A stretch of DNA of 42,346 bases from CADEED01 sp043747835 (GTDB taxonomy: Bacteria; Pseudomonadota; Gammaproteobacteria; Steroidobacterales; Steroidobacteraceae). A program made the translations under genes and the position numbers. Where the stretch lies: positions 1-42,346 of the forward strand of contig JAYTOK010000067.1 in assembly GCA_043747835.1 (NCBI GenBank). Direction: 5' to 3'. Of this stretch, positions 1-8,738 are shown piece after piece. Each line of letters opens with the position of its first letter. Position 1 is the stretch's first letter. The notes beneath the pieces are model-generated. The model had not been told where the DNA came from. It saw nothing but the letters and a program-made list of their open reading frames with translations, and ran no database searches.

Positions 1-35
1 CGTAACCACGAGAACCCCTCCCCGGCACCTTTCTC

Positions 36-1403
36 CTATCTACCGCCGCGACGCGGGCCACCGCGTCCGCCGCCGCCGCCACCACTGCGACGCGGCGGGC
101 CGCCACGTCCGCCGCCGGGGCCGCCTCTGCGCGGGCTACCGCGTCCGCCACCACCACCACCACCACCACCGCGGCGCATGGGACGAGGTCCGTCTTCCGG
201 ATCCCATTCCTTGTACACCGGCGGCTTGAGATCCTTGGCTAACAACTCGAGCTTCACGGGGCTCACCGGAATCTTGTGCGTGATGTACGCCTCGATCTCC
301 GGCAGCGACACCGCGTATTCCTCGCAGCCGAAGCTGATGGCGTCGCCCTCGGCGCCCGCGCGCGCGGTGCGGCCGATGCGATGCACGTAGTCCGCGGCGT
401 CCTGCGGCAGGTCGAAGTTGAAGACGTGACTGACGTCCGCGATGTGCAGGCCGCGCGAGGCGACGTCCGTGCAGATCAGGACCGCGAGTTCGCCGCTGTG
501 GAATTCCTTCATGAAGCGCAGCCGCTTCTTCTGCGGCACGTCGCCCGACAGAGCCTGCGCCTTGAAGCCGTTGGCGATCAGGTAGGCCTCGAGCTTCTCC
601 GCGACGCGCTTGGTGTTCACGAACACCATCGTCCGGCGCGCGTCGTACAGGCGCAGCAACCCGATCAACAGCGGAATCTTCTCTTCCATCGCCGGGAAAT
701 AGATCATCTGCCGCACTTTGTCGGCGGTCACGCGATCGGGCTCGATGCGCACGAGCTCGGGGTTGTTCATGTGCTCGTACGCGAGCTCGAGCACGCGCTG
801 CGACAGCGTTGCCGAAAACAACATCGATTGCCGCTGATCGGGCTTCGGCAACCGGCGCAGGATGAAGCGGATGTCGGCGATGAAGCCGAGATCGAACATG
901 CGGTCCGCTTCGTCGAGCACGACCGCCTGCGCGTGGCGCATGTCGAAGACATGTTGCTTGAAGTAGTCGATGACGCGACCGGGCGTGCCGATCAGCACGT
1001 CGATGCCGTCCTGCAGGGTCTTCCTTTGTTTTTCGTAGTCGACGCCACCATAGACGACACCGATCTTCAATCCGGTGTGCTTGCCCAGCACCTCCGCGTC
1101 GTTGAAGATCTGCACCGCCAGCTCGCGCGTCGGCGCGAGGATGAGTGCGCGAATGCCCGACGCGCTGCGCCCCGCCACGGGATTCGTCAGCAGTCTCTGG
1201 AACAGTGCCACCAGGAATGCGGCCGTTTTGCCGGTGCCGGTTTGCGCCTGCCCCGCGACGTCCTTGCCGGTGAGCGCGATCGGCAATGTGATCGCCTGAA
1301 CCGGGGTTGCGTGGACGAAACCTGCGTCGACGATTCCGCGCGCGACTTCAGGAACGAGATCGAGCGACGTGAACTTCAGCTCGGAAAGGTGTGTCTCTGT
1401 CAT
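36..1403 (-). CDS. rhlB: DEAD-box ATP-dependent RNA helicase, RhlB type
   Basis: This is an RNA-unwinding ATPase; RhlB in enterobacteria works with the RNA degradosome. From the ATG at 1403 the protein has 455 residues. Visible motifs are the Q-motif region (about 30-40), GTGKT (56-60), PTREL (91-95), GTPGR (139-143), DEAD (164-167) and SAT (197-199), followed by the second RecA-like domain with HRIGRTARAG. The last ~45 residues are an RGG/poly-Gly tail that should be disordered and RNA-binding. The frame stays open to 1559, but the 52 extra residues do not resemble a helicase N-terminus and the ATG at 1403 starts exactly at the conserved part. No good Shine-Dalgarno is visible. The gene diverges from trxA-rho, as in many gammaproteobacteria, which supports RhlB over other DEAD-box paralogues. 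Confidence 0.93.
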   Translation of the reverse strand: MTETHLSELKFTSLDLVPEVARGIVDAGFVHATPVQAITLPIALTGKDVAGQAQTGTGKTAAFLVALFQRLLTNPVAGRSASGIRALILAPTRELAVQIFNDAEVLGKHTGLKIGVVYGGVDYEKQRKTLQDGIDVLIGTPGRVIDYFKQHVFDMRHAQAVVLDEADRMFDLGFIADIRFILRRLPKPDQRQSMLFSATLSQRVLELAYEHMNNPELVRIEPDRVTADKVRQMIYFPAMEEKIPLLIGLLRLYDARRTMVFVNTKRVAEKLEAYLIANGFKAQALSGDVPQKKRLRFMKEFHSGELAVLICTDVASRGLHIADVSHVFNFDLPQDAADYVHRIGRTARAGAEGDAISFGCEEYAVSLPEIEAYITHKIPVSPVKLELLAKDLKPPVYKEWDPEDGPRPMRRGGGGGGGGGRGSPRRGGPGGGRGGPPRRSGGGGGGRGGPRRGGR

Positions 1404-1730
1404 TAATGGCTGATTACTTATGTATTGGAGGGTCGCGGCATCTGGCGCTTGCAAAAGTGGGGCGGACCCGTTAAAAATTGACCCCAAGACGCGGTTGCCC
1501 GTCACCGACGAGCCCCAAGCCGCAAATCCAAAGTTCCTTAACCACTTAGGTCCATTCACTCATCAGGCGAACCTGACTGCGCTAAAGCCGGCAGTCTAAC
1601 CGTTTGATCGCGTTCTGAGCACGGCTTCCTGCCGAGGCTCGCGCCCTTTCCAAAACCCAATTCCCCCGATTCAAACCCTGTATCACCCGAATTCCCATGC
1701 TTTCCTGTTTTTCAATGGAGGTCCTTCCAC
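1404..1730. other. Divergent intergenic region between rhlB and trxA
   Basis: These 327 bases separate the divergent rhlB and trxA starts, so promoters for both must lie here. I could not pick out a convincing -35/-10 pair on either strand. The only clear signal is the trxA ribosome-binding site GGAGGT at 1717-1722. No RNA gene or conserved small ORF was recognised. Confidence 0.5.
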
Positions 1731-2060
1731 GTGAGTAATCCGGACATCGTCCACACCACGGACGCAACGTTCAGTCAGGACGTCCTCAAGTCCGACAAGC
1801 CTGTTCTCCTCGACTTCTGGGCCGAGTGGTGTGGGCCCTGCAAGATGATCGCGCCGATCCTCGATGAGCTCGCGACGGAGTACAAAGACAAGCTCCGCAT
1901 CGCGAAGATCGACATCGAGTCGAATCCGCAGACGCCGCCGAAATACGGCATCCGCAACATCCCGACGCTGATCCTGTTCAAGAACGGCACCGTCGAAGCG
2001 CAAAAAGTGGGCTCCGTGCGCAAGCCGGAACTCAAATCCTTTCTGGACTCGCACCTGTGA
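1731..2060 (+). CDS. trxA: Thioredoxin
   Basis: A cytoplasmic disulfide reductase of 109 residues, the usual thioredoxin length. The active site WCGPC is at residues 33-37, preceded by the typical DFWAEWCGPC strand, and the cis-Pro segment NIPTL follows later. The start is GTG at 1731 with Shine-Dalgarno GGAGGT at 1717-1722. The stop overlaps the GTG start of rho (GTGA), implying translational coupling. The rhlB/trxA-rho arrangement is classic for gammaproteobacteria and supports trxA as the main cellular thioredoxin. Confidence 0.96.
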   Translation: MSNPDIVHTTDATFSQDVLKSDKPVLLDFWAEWCGPCKMIAPILDELATEYKDKLRIAKIDIESNPQTPPKYGIRNIPTLILFKNGTVEAQKVGSVRKPELKSFLDSHL

Positions 2061-3568
2061 GGGGCTACTTGGGAAATCAGGGCCGCAATCGCCCTAACAA
2101 GGGTCCGCGTCATGGCGGTGGAGGCGGCGGTGGCGGTGGCGGTGGCGGCGGCGGTGGACACCGCGGCGGCGATCGCGACGGCAACCGCGACCCGAACTAC
2201 CGTCCGGGACAAAACAACGGTGGCGGCCGCGACGAACAGCCGCCCGAGATGATGGAAGTCGACGAGTCCGAGATCATCAGCCAGGCCGATCTGGCTGCCT
2301 CGCGCAGCTCGATGAACCTGTCGGTGCTCAAGGCCAAGCCGATCTACGAACTGGTCAAGATGGCCGAGTCCATGGGCGTGGAGGGCATGGCCCGCTCGCG
2401 CAAGCAGGACATCATCTTCGGGATCCTCAAGGCGCACTCACGCCTTGGCGAGAACATCTACGGCGACGGCGTGCTCGAGATCCTGCAGGACGGCTTCGGC
2501 TTCCTGCGCTCGGCCGACGGTTCGTACCTGGCCGGCCCGGATGACATCTACGTGTCGCCCAGCCAGATCCGCCGCTTCAATCTACGCACCGGCGACACCG
2601 TCTCCGGCCTGATCCGTCCGCCGAAGGATGGCGAGCGTTACTTCGCGCTGCTCAAGGTCGGCGAGATCAACTACGACTCGCCGGACAGCGTGCGCAACAA
2701 GGTTCTGTTCGAGAACCTGACGCCGTTCCATCCGACGAAGCGGCTCAAGCTGCAGCGTGGCAATGGCTCGACCGAAGATCTCACGGCGCGCACGATCGAC
2801 CTCGTCTCGCCGATCGGCAAAGGTCAGCGCGGGCTGATCGTCTCGCCGCCGAAAGCGGGCAAGACGATGCTGCTGCAGAACATCGCGACCTCGATCACCG
2901 CGAATCATCCCGAAGTCATCCTGATCGTGCTGCTCATCGATGAGCGCCCGGAAGAAGTGACCGAGATGCAGCGCACCGTGAAAGGCGAAGTGGTCTCGTC
3001 GACCTTCGATGAACCCGCCGCCCGCCACGTGCAGGTCGCGGAGATGGTCATCGAGAAGGCGAAGCGTCTCGTCGAGCACAAGAAAGACGTCGTGATCCTG
3101 CTCGATTCGATCACCCGCCTCGCACGCGCTTACAACACGGTGGTGCCGAGCTCCGGCAAGGTGCTGACCGGCGGCGTCGATGCGAACGCGTTGCAGCGGC
3201 CGAAGCGCTTCTTCGGCGCCGCGCGCAACATCGAGGAGGGCGGCAGCCTCACGATCCTCGCGACGGCGTTGATCGACACGGGCTCCAAGATGGACGACGT
3301 GATCTACGAAGAGTTCAAGGGCACGGGCAACAGCGAAGTGCACCTCGATCGTCGCATCGCGGAAAAGCGTGTGTTCCCTGCGTTCAACATCAACCGCTCG
3401 GGCACCCGCAAGGAAGAGCTGATCACCGATCCGGGCGAGCTCGCGAAGATCTGGATCCTGCGCAAGCTGCTCCATCCGATGGACGAACTCGCGGCCATCG
3501 AATTCCTTCTCGACAAGATGAAGGATACGAAGACCAATGCCGAGTTCTTCGACGCGATGAAGCGATAA
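2057..3568 (+). CDS. rho: Transcription termination factor Rho with Gly-rich N-terminal extension
   Basis: A hexameric RNA-dependent ATPase that terminates transcription. The conserved protein begins at residue 86 (MNLSVLKAKP), with the Rho N-terminal helical domain, the cold-shock-like RNA-binding fold (DGFGFLRS), Walker A PPKAGKT near residues 264-270 and Walker B ILLDSITRLARAYN. Ahead of this lie 85 residues rich in Gly, Arg and Asn, including a run of 14 Gly, that E. coli Rho lacks. The GTG at 2057 overlaps the trxA stop. An internal ATG at 2312 would give a conventional ~418-residue Rho, but it has no clear Shine-Dalgarno, so I favour the long form. Confidence 0.95.
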   Translation: MRGYLGNQGRNRPNKGPRHGGGGGGGGGGGGGGGHRGGDRDGNRDPNYRPGQNNGGGRDEQPPEMMEVDESEIISQADLAASRSSMNLSVLKAKPIYELVKMAESMGVEGMARSRKQDIIFGILKAHSRLGENIYGDGVLEILQDGFGFLRSADGSYLAGPDDIYVSPSQIRRFNLRTGDTVSGLIRPPKDGERYFALLKVGEINYDSPDSVRNKVLFENLTPFHPTKRLKLQRGNGSTEDLTARTIDLVSPIGKGQRGLIVSPPKAGKTMLLQNIATSITANHPEVILIVLLIDERPEEVTEMQRTVKGEVVSSTFDEPAARHVQVAEMVIEKAKRLVEHKKDVVILLDSITRLARAYNTVVPSSGKVLTGGVDANALQRPKRFFGAARNIEEGGSLTILATALIDTGSKMDDVIYEEFKGTGNSEVHLDRRIAEKRVFPAFNINRSGTRKEELITDPGELAKIWILRKLLHPMDELAAIEFLLDKMKDTKTNAEFFDAMKR

Positions 3569-3574
3569 TGGAGC

Positions 3575-3598
3575 GGGGACAGACTTCAGTCTGTCCCC
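3575..3598. repeat. REP-like palindrome downstream of rho (copy 1)
   Basis: Two perfect 11-bp arms (GGGGACAGACT and its complement) are separated by TC. It starts 6 bases after the rho stop. There is no T-run after it, so it is not a canonical intrinsic terminator. The sequence resembles short extragenic palindromes scattered through many proteobacterial genomes. Confidence 0.75.
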
Positions 3599-3610
3599 AT
3601 CCGAAGAAGT

Positions 3611-3638
3611 GTGAGGACAGACTAATGTCTGTCCTCAC
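3611..3638. repeat. REP-like palindrome downstream of rho (copy 2)
   Basis: Two perfect 12-bp arms (GTGAGGACAGAC and its complement) are separated by TAAT. The core GGACAGAC is shared with the palindrome at 3575-3598, so these are two variants of one element in tandem. A further hairpin with 8-bp arms (GGGTGTGA, 3652-3659, and TCACACCC, 3666-3673) follows. The block may protect or end the trxA-rho transcript. Confidence 0.7.
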
Positions 3639-3753
3639 TCAACCGCTCGCTGGGTGTGAAGTAAGTCACACCCGCCCCGTCGCTAGGGCGCGACGCTGGC
3701 GCCCGATTCCTTCCTGTTAGATCATGCGACCTCTCGCTTGTCTGGAGTCGCGA

Positions 3754-4647
3754 ATGCGCCTTGCGCTCGTCGTCGTTCTGAGTCTCGTTCTCTCGGGTTG
3801 CGCGCTATGGCGCAAGGACCGAGAGGAGCCCGTCGACAACGAACCCAAGAAGGCCCGCGCCGAGCCCGTGCTGATGCCCAGCGAGGCGCTCAAGCCGGAA
3901 TCGCTCGCGATCGCGAGCCCGGTGACCGATCACTTCTACATGCGCGCCACCTACTACCAGCCCAGCGTCACGACGGAGCTGCGCCTCGACTCGGCGAACG
4001 GCGCGGCCGACGGTACGCTGCTCAACGCGGAAGAGGATCTGGGCCTGGACGACGTCGCCAATCAGGGTCGCGTCGAGTTCAACGTTCGCTTGGGCGAGCG
4101 CAACCACCTGCGTGTCGACTTCTTCAAGCTCAGCCGCTTCCAGCAGGTGGAATTGCCACGCGCGATCGAATTCGGCGATTTCACGTTCGCCCAGGGCACG
4201 CCATTCCGCACGTCGCTCGACTGGCGCGTGTTCGCGTTGACGCACACCTATTCCTTCTTTCGCGGCGATCGCTTCGAGGCGGGACTGGGACTCGGCGTGC
4301 ACATCATCCAGGCGAAAGCGTCGGGTGGTCAGCCGGGCACGCTCAATCGCGAGTCGGAATCAGAAGTCGGCATCTTCCCGACCATCGCGGCCACCGCCGC
4401 GCTGCGTCTCACGAAGCGTTTCTCAGTGACCGCTCGCGGTCAATCGTTCTCCGCGAGTCCCGAAGGTTTCGAAGGAACGCTGTCGGAGTACCACATCGAC
4501 TTGCAGTACCGCTGGCGCAAGAACCTCGCGTTCGGCATCGGATACACGCAGATGGTGACGGAGCTCGAAGTGATCGACGCGGACACGCCGCTGCTGTTCA
4601 ACATGGACACCACCGGTCCCGAGCTCTTCGTTCGCGCGAGCTTCTGA
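3754..4647 (+). CDS. Predicted outer-membrane lipoprotein with beta-barrel-like features
   Basis: The protein has 297 residues and no family I can name. It starts with a lipoprotein signal peptide ending in the lipobox LSGC, so it should be lipidated at that Cys. The mature region alternates polar and hydrophobic residues in many short strands and ends in a terminal Phe (VRASF), the pattern of an outer-membrane beta-signal. The start is ATG 3754 with GGAG six bases upstream; an in-frame ATG at 3724 would put ten extra residues before the signal peptide. It follows the repeats after rho and is convergent with the hydrolase gene that ends at 4654. Confidence 0.7.
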   Translation: MRLALVVVLSLVLSGCALWRKDREEPVDNEPKKARAEPVLMPSEALKPESLAIASPVTDHFYMRATYYQPSVTTELRLDSANGAADGTLLNAEEDLGLDDVANQGRVEFNVRLGERNHLRVDFFKLSRFQQVELPRAIEFGDFTFAQGTPFRTSLDWRVFALTHTYSFFRGDRFEAGLGLGVHIIQAKASGGQPGTLNRESESEVGIFPTIAATAALRLTKRFSVTARGQSFSASPEGFEGTLSEYHIDLQYRWRKNLAFGIGYTQMVTELEVIDADTPLLFNMDTTGPELFVRASF

Positions 4648-4653
4648 TCGGCG

Positions 4654-5541
4654 TCAATCAGCGCGCAGGAATTCCACGACGCGCGCAATCGTCGCTGCGT
4701 CGCGCAGCGCCCCACTGTGTCCGAGTCCGCGCGTGCGATGGAGCAGGGCGCCCGGAATCGCCGCGGCCAACGCGGTGCCCTGCTCGATCGGCGCGACGTT
4801 GTCTTCCTCGTCGTGCACGACGAGCACCGGCATGCGCACGCTGGAGGCGGCCGCCGCGACGGAGACCGCGGATGCAGGCCGGCCGAACTGCTTCGCGAAA
4901 CACGCGCGCAGTTTTTCCAGCGCCGGCGGTTTGAGACCCAGCATCATCGCGAACGACTCGAGGATGTAATCCATGTCCGAGGGCACGCCGAACAGGCAGA
5001 TCTTCCGCGGATGATGCGCGGCGATCTCCGCGAGCACCGTGAGGATCGCGCCGCCGCCCAGCGAATGCCCGATCACCGCGTGGATAGGCGCATGCGCACG
5101 CAGGACTTCCGCGAGGCTGTCGCGAAAGCGCATGAGATCGGAGATCCGGCCGGGCGAGGCGCCGTGCGCGGGCGCGTCGATTCCGATCACGGAGAATCCC
5201 GCCGCGCGCAGCGGTTCGATGAAGTTGCCGAAGCGCGCGGCATGGCTGCCCCAGCCGTGGATCAGCACGACGAGTGGGCCGCCGTAATCCCAGTGCCAGG
5301 TCGTGAAGGCGTCCTCGCCCACGCGCAACGTCGACTTCACGGCGCGCGCGACGATCGGCGCGTCGGCTGCGTCGATCCGGCGCCGCGGTGGCGTGCGGAA
5401 CATGCGAAAGGCAAGTCGCGCCGCGAGCGCGGGACTCAGGAATTGCGCGCACGCGAAGACTTGCCGCAGCCGGCGTTGCAGGTCGGGCGTGACGCCGGGC
5501 ACCACGCGGCCCAGGATGGGTTTGCGCCGTTCCTCCATCAC
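4654..5541 (-). CDS. Alpha/beta hydrolase
   Basis: A serine hydrolase of 295 residues with the alpha/beta-hydrolase fold. The oxyanion-side HGWG is at residues 95-98 and the nucleophile elbow GHSLGG is at about 158-163 (Ser160). A late Asp in VVHDEEDNVAP and a His in GLGHSG complete the likely triad. There is no signal peptide, so it is probably cytoplasmic. Its ATG overlaps the stop of the upstream thioesterase gene by four bases (ATGA), so the two are co-translated and may act on related acyl esters. The substrate cannot be read from the sequence. Confidence 0.85.
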   Translation of the reverse strand: MMEERRKPILGRVVPGVTPDLQRRLRQVFACAQFLSPALAARLAFRMFRTPPRRRIDAADAPIVARAVKSTLRVGEDAFTTWHWDYGGPLVVLIHGWGSHAARFGNFIEPLRAAGFSVIGIDAPAHGASPGRISDLMRFRDSLAEVLRAHAPIHAVIGHSLGGGAILTVLAEIAAHHPRKICLFGVPSDMDYILESFAMMLGLKPPALEKLRACFAKQFGRPASAVSVAAAASSVRMPVLVVHDEEDNVAPIEQGTALAAAIPGALLHRTRGLGHSGALRDAATIARVVEFLRAD

Positions 5542-5969
5542 GTCACATAGGCATTTTTGAATTCAGGGGGCATGCGGGTCGCGCGGCCACTGTCGAGGTT
5601 CAGGCAAACATACTCGGTCGTCGCGCGGGCGAGAGTTCCGTTATCCACGGCGTGTCGAATCTGGAAGCGGCGCTTCACGCGCAGCTTCCGGTCCGATTCC
5701 ACGATCCACGTCGCCACTTCGACGCGGTCCAGCGGCAGCGCCGCGCGCACATAGTCGATCTCGATGCGCAGCGCCGCCATGCCGCGCCGCAGGCGCGTGC
5801 AGTCCGCCACCGACACGCCGAGCGCCGCGGAATGCGACCATGCGGCGCGATCGAGCCAGCGCAGGTATACCGCGTTGTTCACGTGGCCATACTCGTCGAT
5901 GTCCGCGGCGTCGACGTCGACGACGACAACGTGCGGTTGGCCGAGTTCCCATTCGTCCGACATGCCCAC
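5538..5969 (-). CDS. Acyl-CoA thioesterase, 4HBT/YbgC-like hotdog fold
   Basis: The protein has 143 residues (141 if Met3 at 5963 is used), normal for single-hotdog thioesterases. The N-terminal signature DIDEYGHVNNAVYLRWLDRA matches the 4-hydroxybenzoyl-CoA thioesterase family, with the catalytic Asp/Tyr/His region and the helix that follows. It should hydrolyse acyl-CoA thioesters in the cytoplasm. The gene overlaps the downstream hydrolase gene by four bases and diverges from the DUF4412 gene about 50 bases away. The physiological acyl group is unknown. Confidence 0.85.
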   Translation of the reverse strand: MGMSDEWELGQPHVVVVDVDAADIDEYGHVNNAVYLRWLDRAAWSHSAALGVSVADCTRLRRGMAALRIEIDYVRAALPLDRVEVATWIVESDRKLRVKRRFQIRHAVDNGTLARATTEYVCLNLDSGRATRMPPEFKNAYVT

Positions 5970-6017
5970 AGTCTAAGCCCGGTGCTAGAGTCGGCTCATC
6001 AACCGCGGGGGATTTTC

Positions 6018-6815
6018 ATGAAACGCAGCGCGCTTTTCCGCATCGGCTGTTTCGCCATGCTGCTGGTCACTCAATCGGTCGTGCCGGCCGTGGCGGGCGT
6101 CTACATCGAGATGGTCGATCGGGATACCGCCGCGGGCACGAGCGAGCTCGCGCAAAAGTTCTACATCCAGAACGGCAATGGTCGCTTCGTCGGCGCGGAT
6201 GGCAATGCGTCCATCGTCAAGGGCGACACGATGTACATGGTGGACGACGCCGAGAAAACCTACGTCGTCTTCGACAAGGCGACCATGGAAAAGCTCGCGA
6301 TCCAGATCAATGCCGCGATGGAGAAGATGAAGGAGCAGCTCTCGAAACTGCCGCCGGAGCAGCGCGCGCAGGTCGAGCAGATGATGTCGGCGCAGATGCC
6401 GGGGCTCGACGGCAAGGTGTACGTCGTCGAGGCAGTCGACACGGGCAAGTCCGACAAGGTGGATAGCCGCGCCTGCCGCATCTGGGACGTGACGCGCAAC
6501 GGCGTGCTCGACGAGCAGCTGTGCGTGGTTCCGTATTCGGCGCTGCCGGGCAAGGAGAACCTGCCGGCGGTGTTCGCGAAGTTCGCCAAGCTGTTCGAGG
6601 AAATGGCGAAATCCGTCCCCATGCTGACCGGCATGATGACCAGCGAATTCAACACCATGACGAAGGTGGGCGGATTCCCCGTTCGCACGCGCGCGTACGA
6701 GGACGGCAAGCTCGGCACCCACGAGCAACTCGTGAAGGCGTGGCGCGAAGAGGCCGTGCCCGCGTCGATGTTCGAGATTCCCGCGGGCTACACGCAGAAA
6801 CAGATGGGCGAGTGA
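6018..6815 (+). CDS. Secreted DUF4412-type protein
   Basis: The protein has 265 residues. ATG 6018 begins a clear Sec signal peptide (MKRSALFRIGCFAMLLVTQS, cleavage near PAVAG), so it is exported to the periplasm. The body resembles DUF4412 proteins, with a central Met/Gln/Glu-rich helical stretch and little else to identify it. The long upstream open frame back to 5652 overlaps the divergent thioesterase and is spurious. It lies ten bases upstream of cbpA. The function is unknown. Confidence 0.75.
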   Translation: MKRSALFRIGCFAMLLVTQSVVPAVAGVYIEMVDRDTAAGTSELAQKFYIQNGNGRFVGADGNASIVKGDTMYMVDDAEKTYVVFDKATMEKLAIQINAAMEKMKEQLSKLPPEQRAQVEQMMSAQMPGLDGKVYVVEAVDTGKSDKVDSRACRIWDVTRNGVLDEQLCVVPYSALPGKENLPAVFAKFAKLFEEMAKSVPMLTGMMTSEFNTMTKVGGFPVRTRAYEDGKLGTHEQLVKAWREEAVPASMFEIPAGYTQKQMGE

Positions 6816-6824
6816 CCGGGAGCG

Positions 6825-7748
6825 ATGAAGTACACCGACTACTACGCCGTGCTTGGGGTCGAGCGGAGCGCGTCCGCCGATGAGATACGCAAGTCGTACC
6901 GACGGCTCGCGCAGAAGCATCACCCTGACGTCTCGAAGGAGCCCGGCGCCGAGGCGAAGTTCAAGGAAATCGCCGAGGCGTACCAGACGTTGAAGGACGC
7001 CGAAAAGCGCGCGGCGTACGACGCTCTCGGCAGCCGCCCGCAGGGCGAGGAATTCCGTCCGCCGCCCGACTGGGCGCGGCAACACGGCGGCGGATCCGCA
7101 AGCTTCGAGGATCTCGATTTCGGCGACCTGTTCGCGCGCTTCGGCGGCGGGGCGCGTAGCGGCCGGCGCACGAGCGTGCCGGGCCAGGACTTCGAAGTCC
7201 CCACCGCGATCAGCATCGAGGATGCGTATCGCGGCACTACTCTCGAGCTCAATCTCTCCCTCCCCGAATACGACGGGAGCGGCGCGTTGCGCCGCGTGCC
7301 GCACCTCGTGAAGGCGCGCATCGCGCCGGGCGCGGTCGATGGTCAGCGTCTGCGCCTGCCGGGCAAGGGCGGCAAGGGGTGGAGTGGCGGCAAGAACGGC
7401 GATCTCTATCTCGACCTGTCGTTCAAGCCGCATCCGCTCTATCGCGCGGACGGGCACGACCTGTATCTCGATCTGCCGCTGACGCCGCCGGAAGCGGCGC
7501 TCGGCGCGCCAATCGAAGTGCCGACGCTCGGTGGGCCGGTGAACCTCAAGATCCCCGCGGGCACGTCGTCGGGACAGAAGCTGCGGCTCGGCGGGCGCGG
7601 TCTGCCGCGGCCCGGCGGCGGCGCTGGAGATTTATTCGCGGTCGCGCAGATCGTCGTCCCCGCGACGTTGAGCGAACGCGAGCGTGAGCTCTACGGCGAA
7701 CTCGCCGAAGCGGCCGCGAATCCGCGGAAGTTCGCGGAGAGTGTATGA
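6825..7748 (+). CDS. cbpA: Curved-DNA-binding DnaJ-type co-chaperone CbpA
   Basis: The protein has 307 residues. The N-terminal J domain carries HPD at residues 33-35 (KHHPDV), which stimulates DnaK ATPase. A Gly-rich linker and two C-terminal peptide-binding beta domains follow, with no DnaJ zinc fingers, which is the CbpA architecture. The start is ATG 6825 with a purine-rich GGGAG just upstream. The stop overlaps the start of cbpM by four bases, so the co-chaperone and its modulator are made together. Confidence 0.92.
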   Translation: MKYTDYYAVLGVERSASADEIRKSYRRLAQKHHPDVSKEPGAEAKFKEIAEAYQTLKDAEKRAAYDALGSRPQGEEFRPPPDWARQHGGGSASFEDLDFGDLFARFGGGARSGRRTSVPGQDFEVPTAISIEDAYRGTTLELNLSLPEYDGSGALRRVPHLVKARIAPGAVDGQRLRLPGKGGKGWSGGKNGDLYLDLSFKPHPLYRADGHDLYLDLPLTPPEAALGAPIEVPTLGGPVNLKIPAGTSSGQKLRLGGRGLPRPGGGAGDLFAVAQIVVPATLSERERELYGELAEAAANPRKFAESV

Positions 7749-8056
7749 GCCGCGAAGACGTCGTCTGGCTCGACGACGAGGGCGTCGTGACTCTCGCGGA
7801 GCTCGAGGAAGTTTCGGGTCTCGGGGAAGGCGAGCTGCTCGAGCTGGTGCGCGCCGGCGTGATCGAGGGCCGCGAGTCGGGCGGTAGTTATGCCTTCAGC
7901 GCGCGGGTCGTCACGGTGGCGCGCGCCGCGTGCCGGTTGCGCGATGATCTCGAGCTCGAAGGTCATGGGCTCGGTGTCGCGCTCAGATTGCTCGAACGCG
8001 TGCGGGAACTCGAGCAGGAGAATTCGCGCCTGCGCGCGCGGGCGCCAGGAAGCTAG
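7745..8056 (+). CDS. cbpM: Chaperone modulator CbpM
   Basis: A protein of 103 residues with a MerR-like winged-helix N-terminus (VVTLAELEEVSGLGEGEL) and a C-terminal coiled coil (LERVRELEQENSRL). In E. coli, CbpM binds the CbpA J domain and inhibits it. Translational coupling to cbpA (ATGA overlap) is the strongest evidence for the assignment, because the sequence itself is short and divergent. The next gene is convergent and ends 16 bases away. Confidence 0.85.
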   Translation: MSREDVVWLDDEGVVTLAELEEVSGLGEGELLELVRAGVIEGRESGGSYAFSARVVTVARAACRLRDDLELEGHGLGVALRLLERVRELEQENSRLRARAPGS

Positions 8057-8072
8057 GCGGTCCTGAGGACGC

Positions 8073-8627
8073 TCAGGGCCAGGCGCGCGGCGCCGGATCC
8101 CAGGGCGACGGCACGCGCGAGCGGATGCCGTTGCAGCGATCCGCCCGATCGAACGTGCTCATCATGTCGTTCTGGCGTGCCTGACAGGATTCCCACATCT
8201 CGCGCGTCGCGGGCACGTCGATGCCGATGCGTGCGGTCTGGTACGAATACATCACGCGTCCGCGGTCGTCGTACACGCGGCATACGCTGATGTCGCAACG
8301 GGTCGTCGCGCGATTCGGGAACCGGCTCAGCGTGGAACTCGGGCGCAGGTTGATCGAGAAGCGCGAATCGATCGGGGTGGCGGCGCCGGGCTCGCGGAAC
8401 AACTTTTGCGGCGACAGCTCCGTCTCGCGAGTCGCTGCCCGCTCGAGGTTGCGCATGATCTGATCGTCGAGCGCGAGCTGGCGCTGGATGTTCAGGTCGA
8501 GCTTCGCCTGGGGTGCGGCGTCCGTGGCCGCCGGCCTGGAATCGGATTGTGTGGCGGGCGCGGGATTGCCGGCCAGCGTGAACGCTGGAAACAGGAAGGC
8601 CAGGATCGTTGGGAAGCGCGGGTTCAT
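8073..8627 (-). CDS. Hypothetical secreted protein
   Basis: The protein has 184 residues. ATG 8627 opens a signal peptide (MNPRFPTILAFLFPAFTLAG), so the product is probably periplasmic. The mature part has one CDISVC motif and a later Cys pair (SCQ, RCNG) that could form disulfides. No family is recognised. The frame stays open upstream to 8804, but that part overlaps cydA and has no signal peptide, so it is rejected. The gene diverges from cydA and is convergent with cbpM. Confidence 0.65.
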   Translation of the reverse strand: MNPRFPTILAFLFPAFTLAGNPAPATQSDSRPAATDAAPQAKLDLNIQRQLALDDQIMRNLERAATRETELSPQKLFREPGAATPIDSRFSINLRPSSTLSRFPNRATTRCDISVCRVYDDRGRVMYSYQTARIGIDVPATREMWESCQARQNDMMSTFDRADRCNGIRSRVPSPWDPAPRAWP

Positions 8628-8738
8628 GAGCCGAAGGCTATGCCTCGTTTCGGACGGCGACAAGATGAAGTTTCGCAGACCTGCAATCGTCGAAAGTCTA
8701 CCACGGCAAGGCAAAATTCGCGGTCGTAGAATGCGCGC

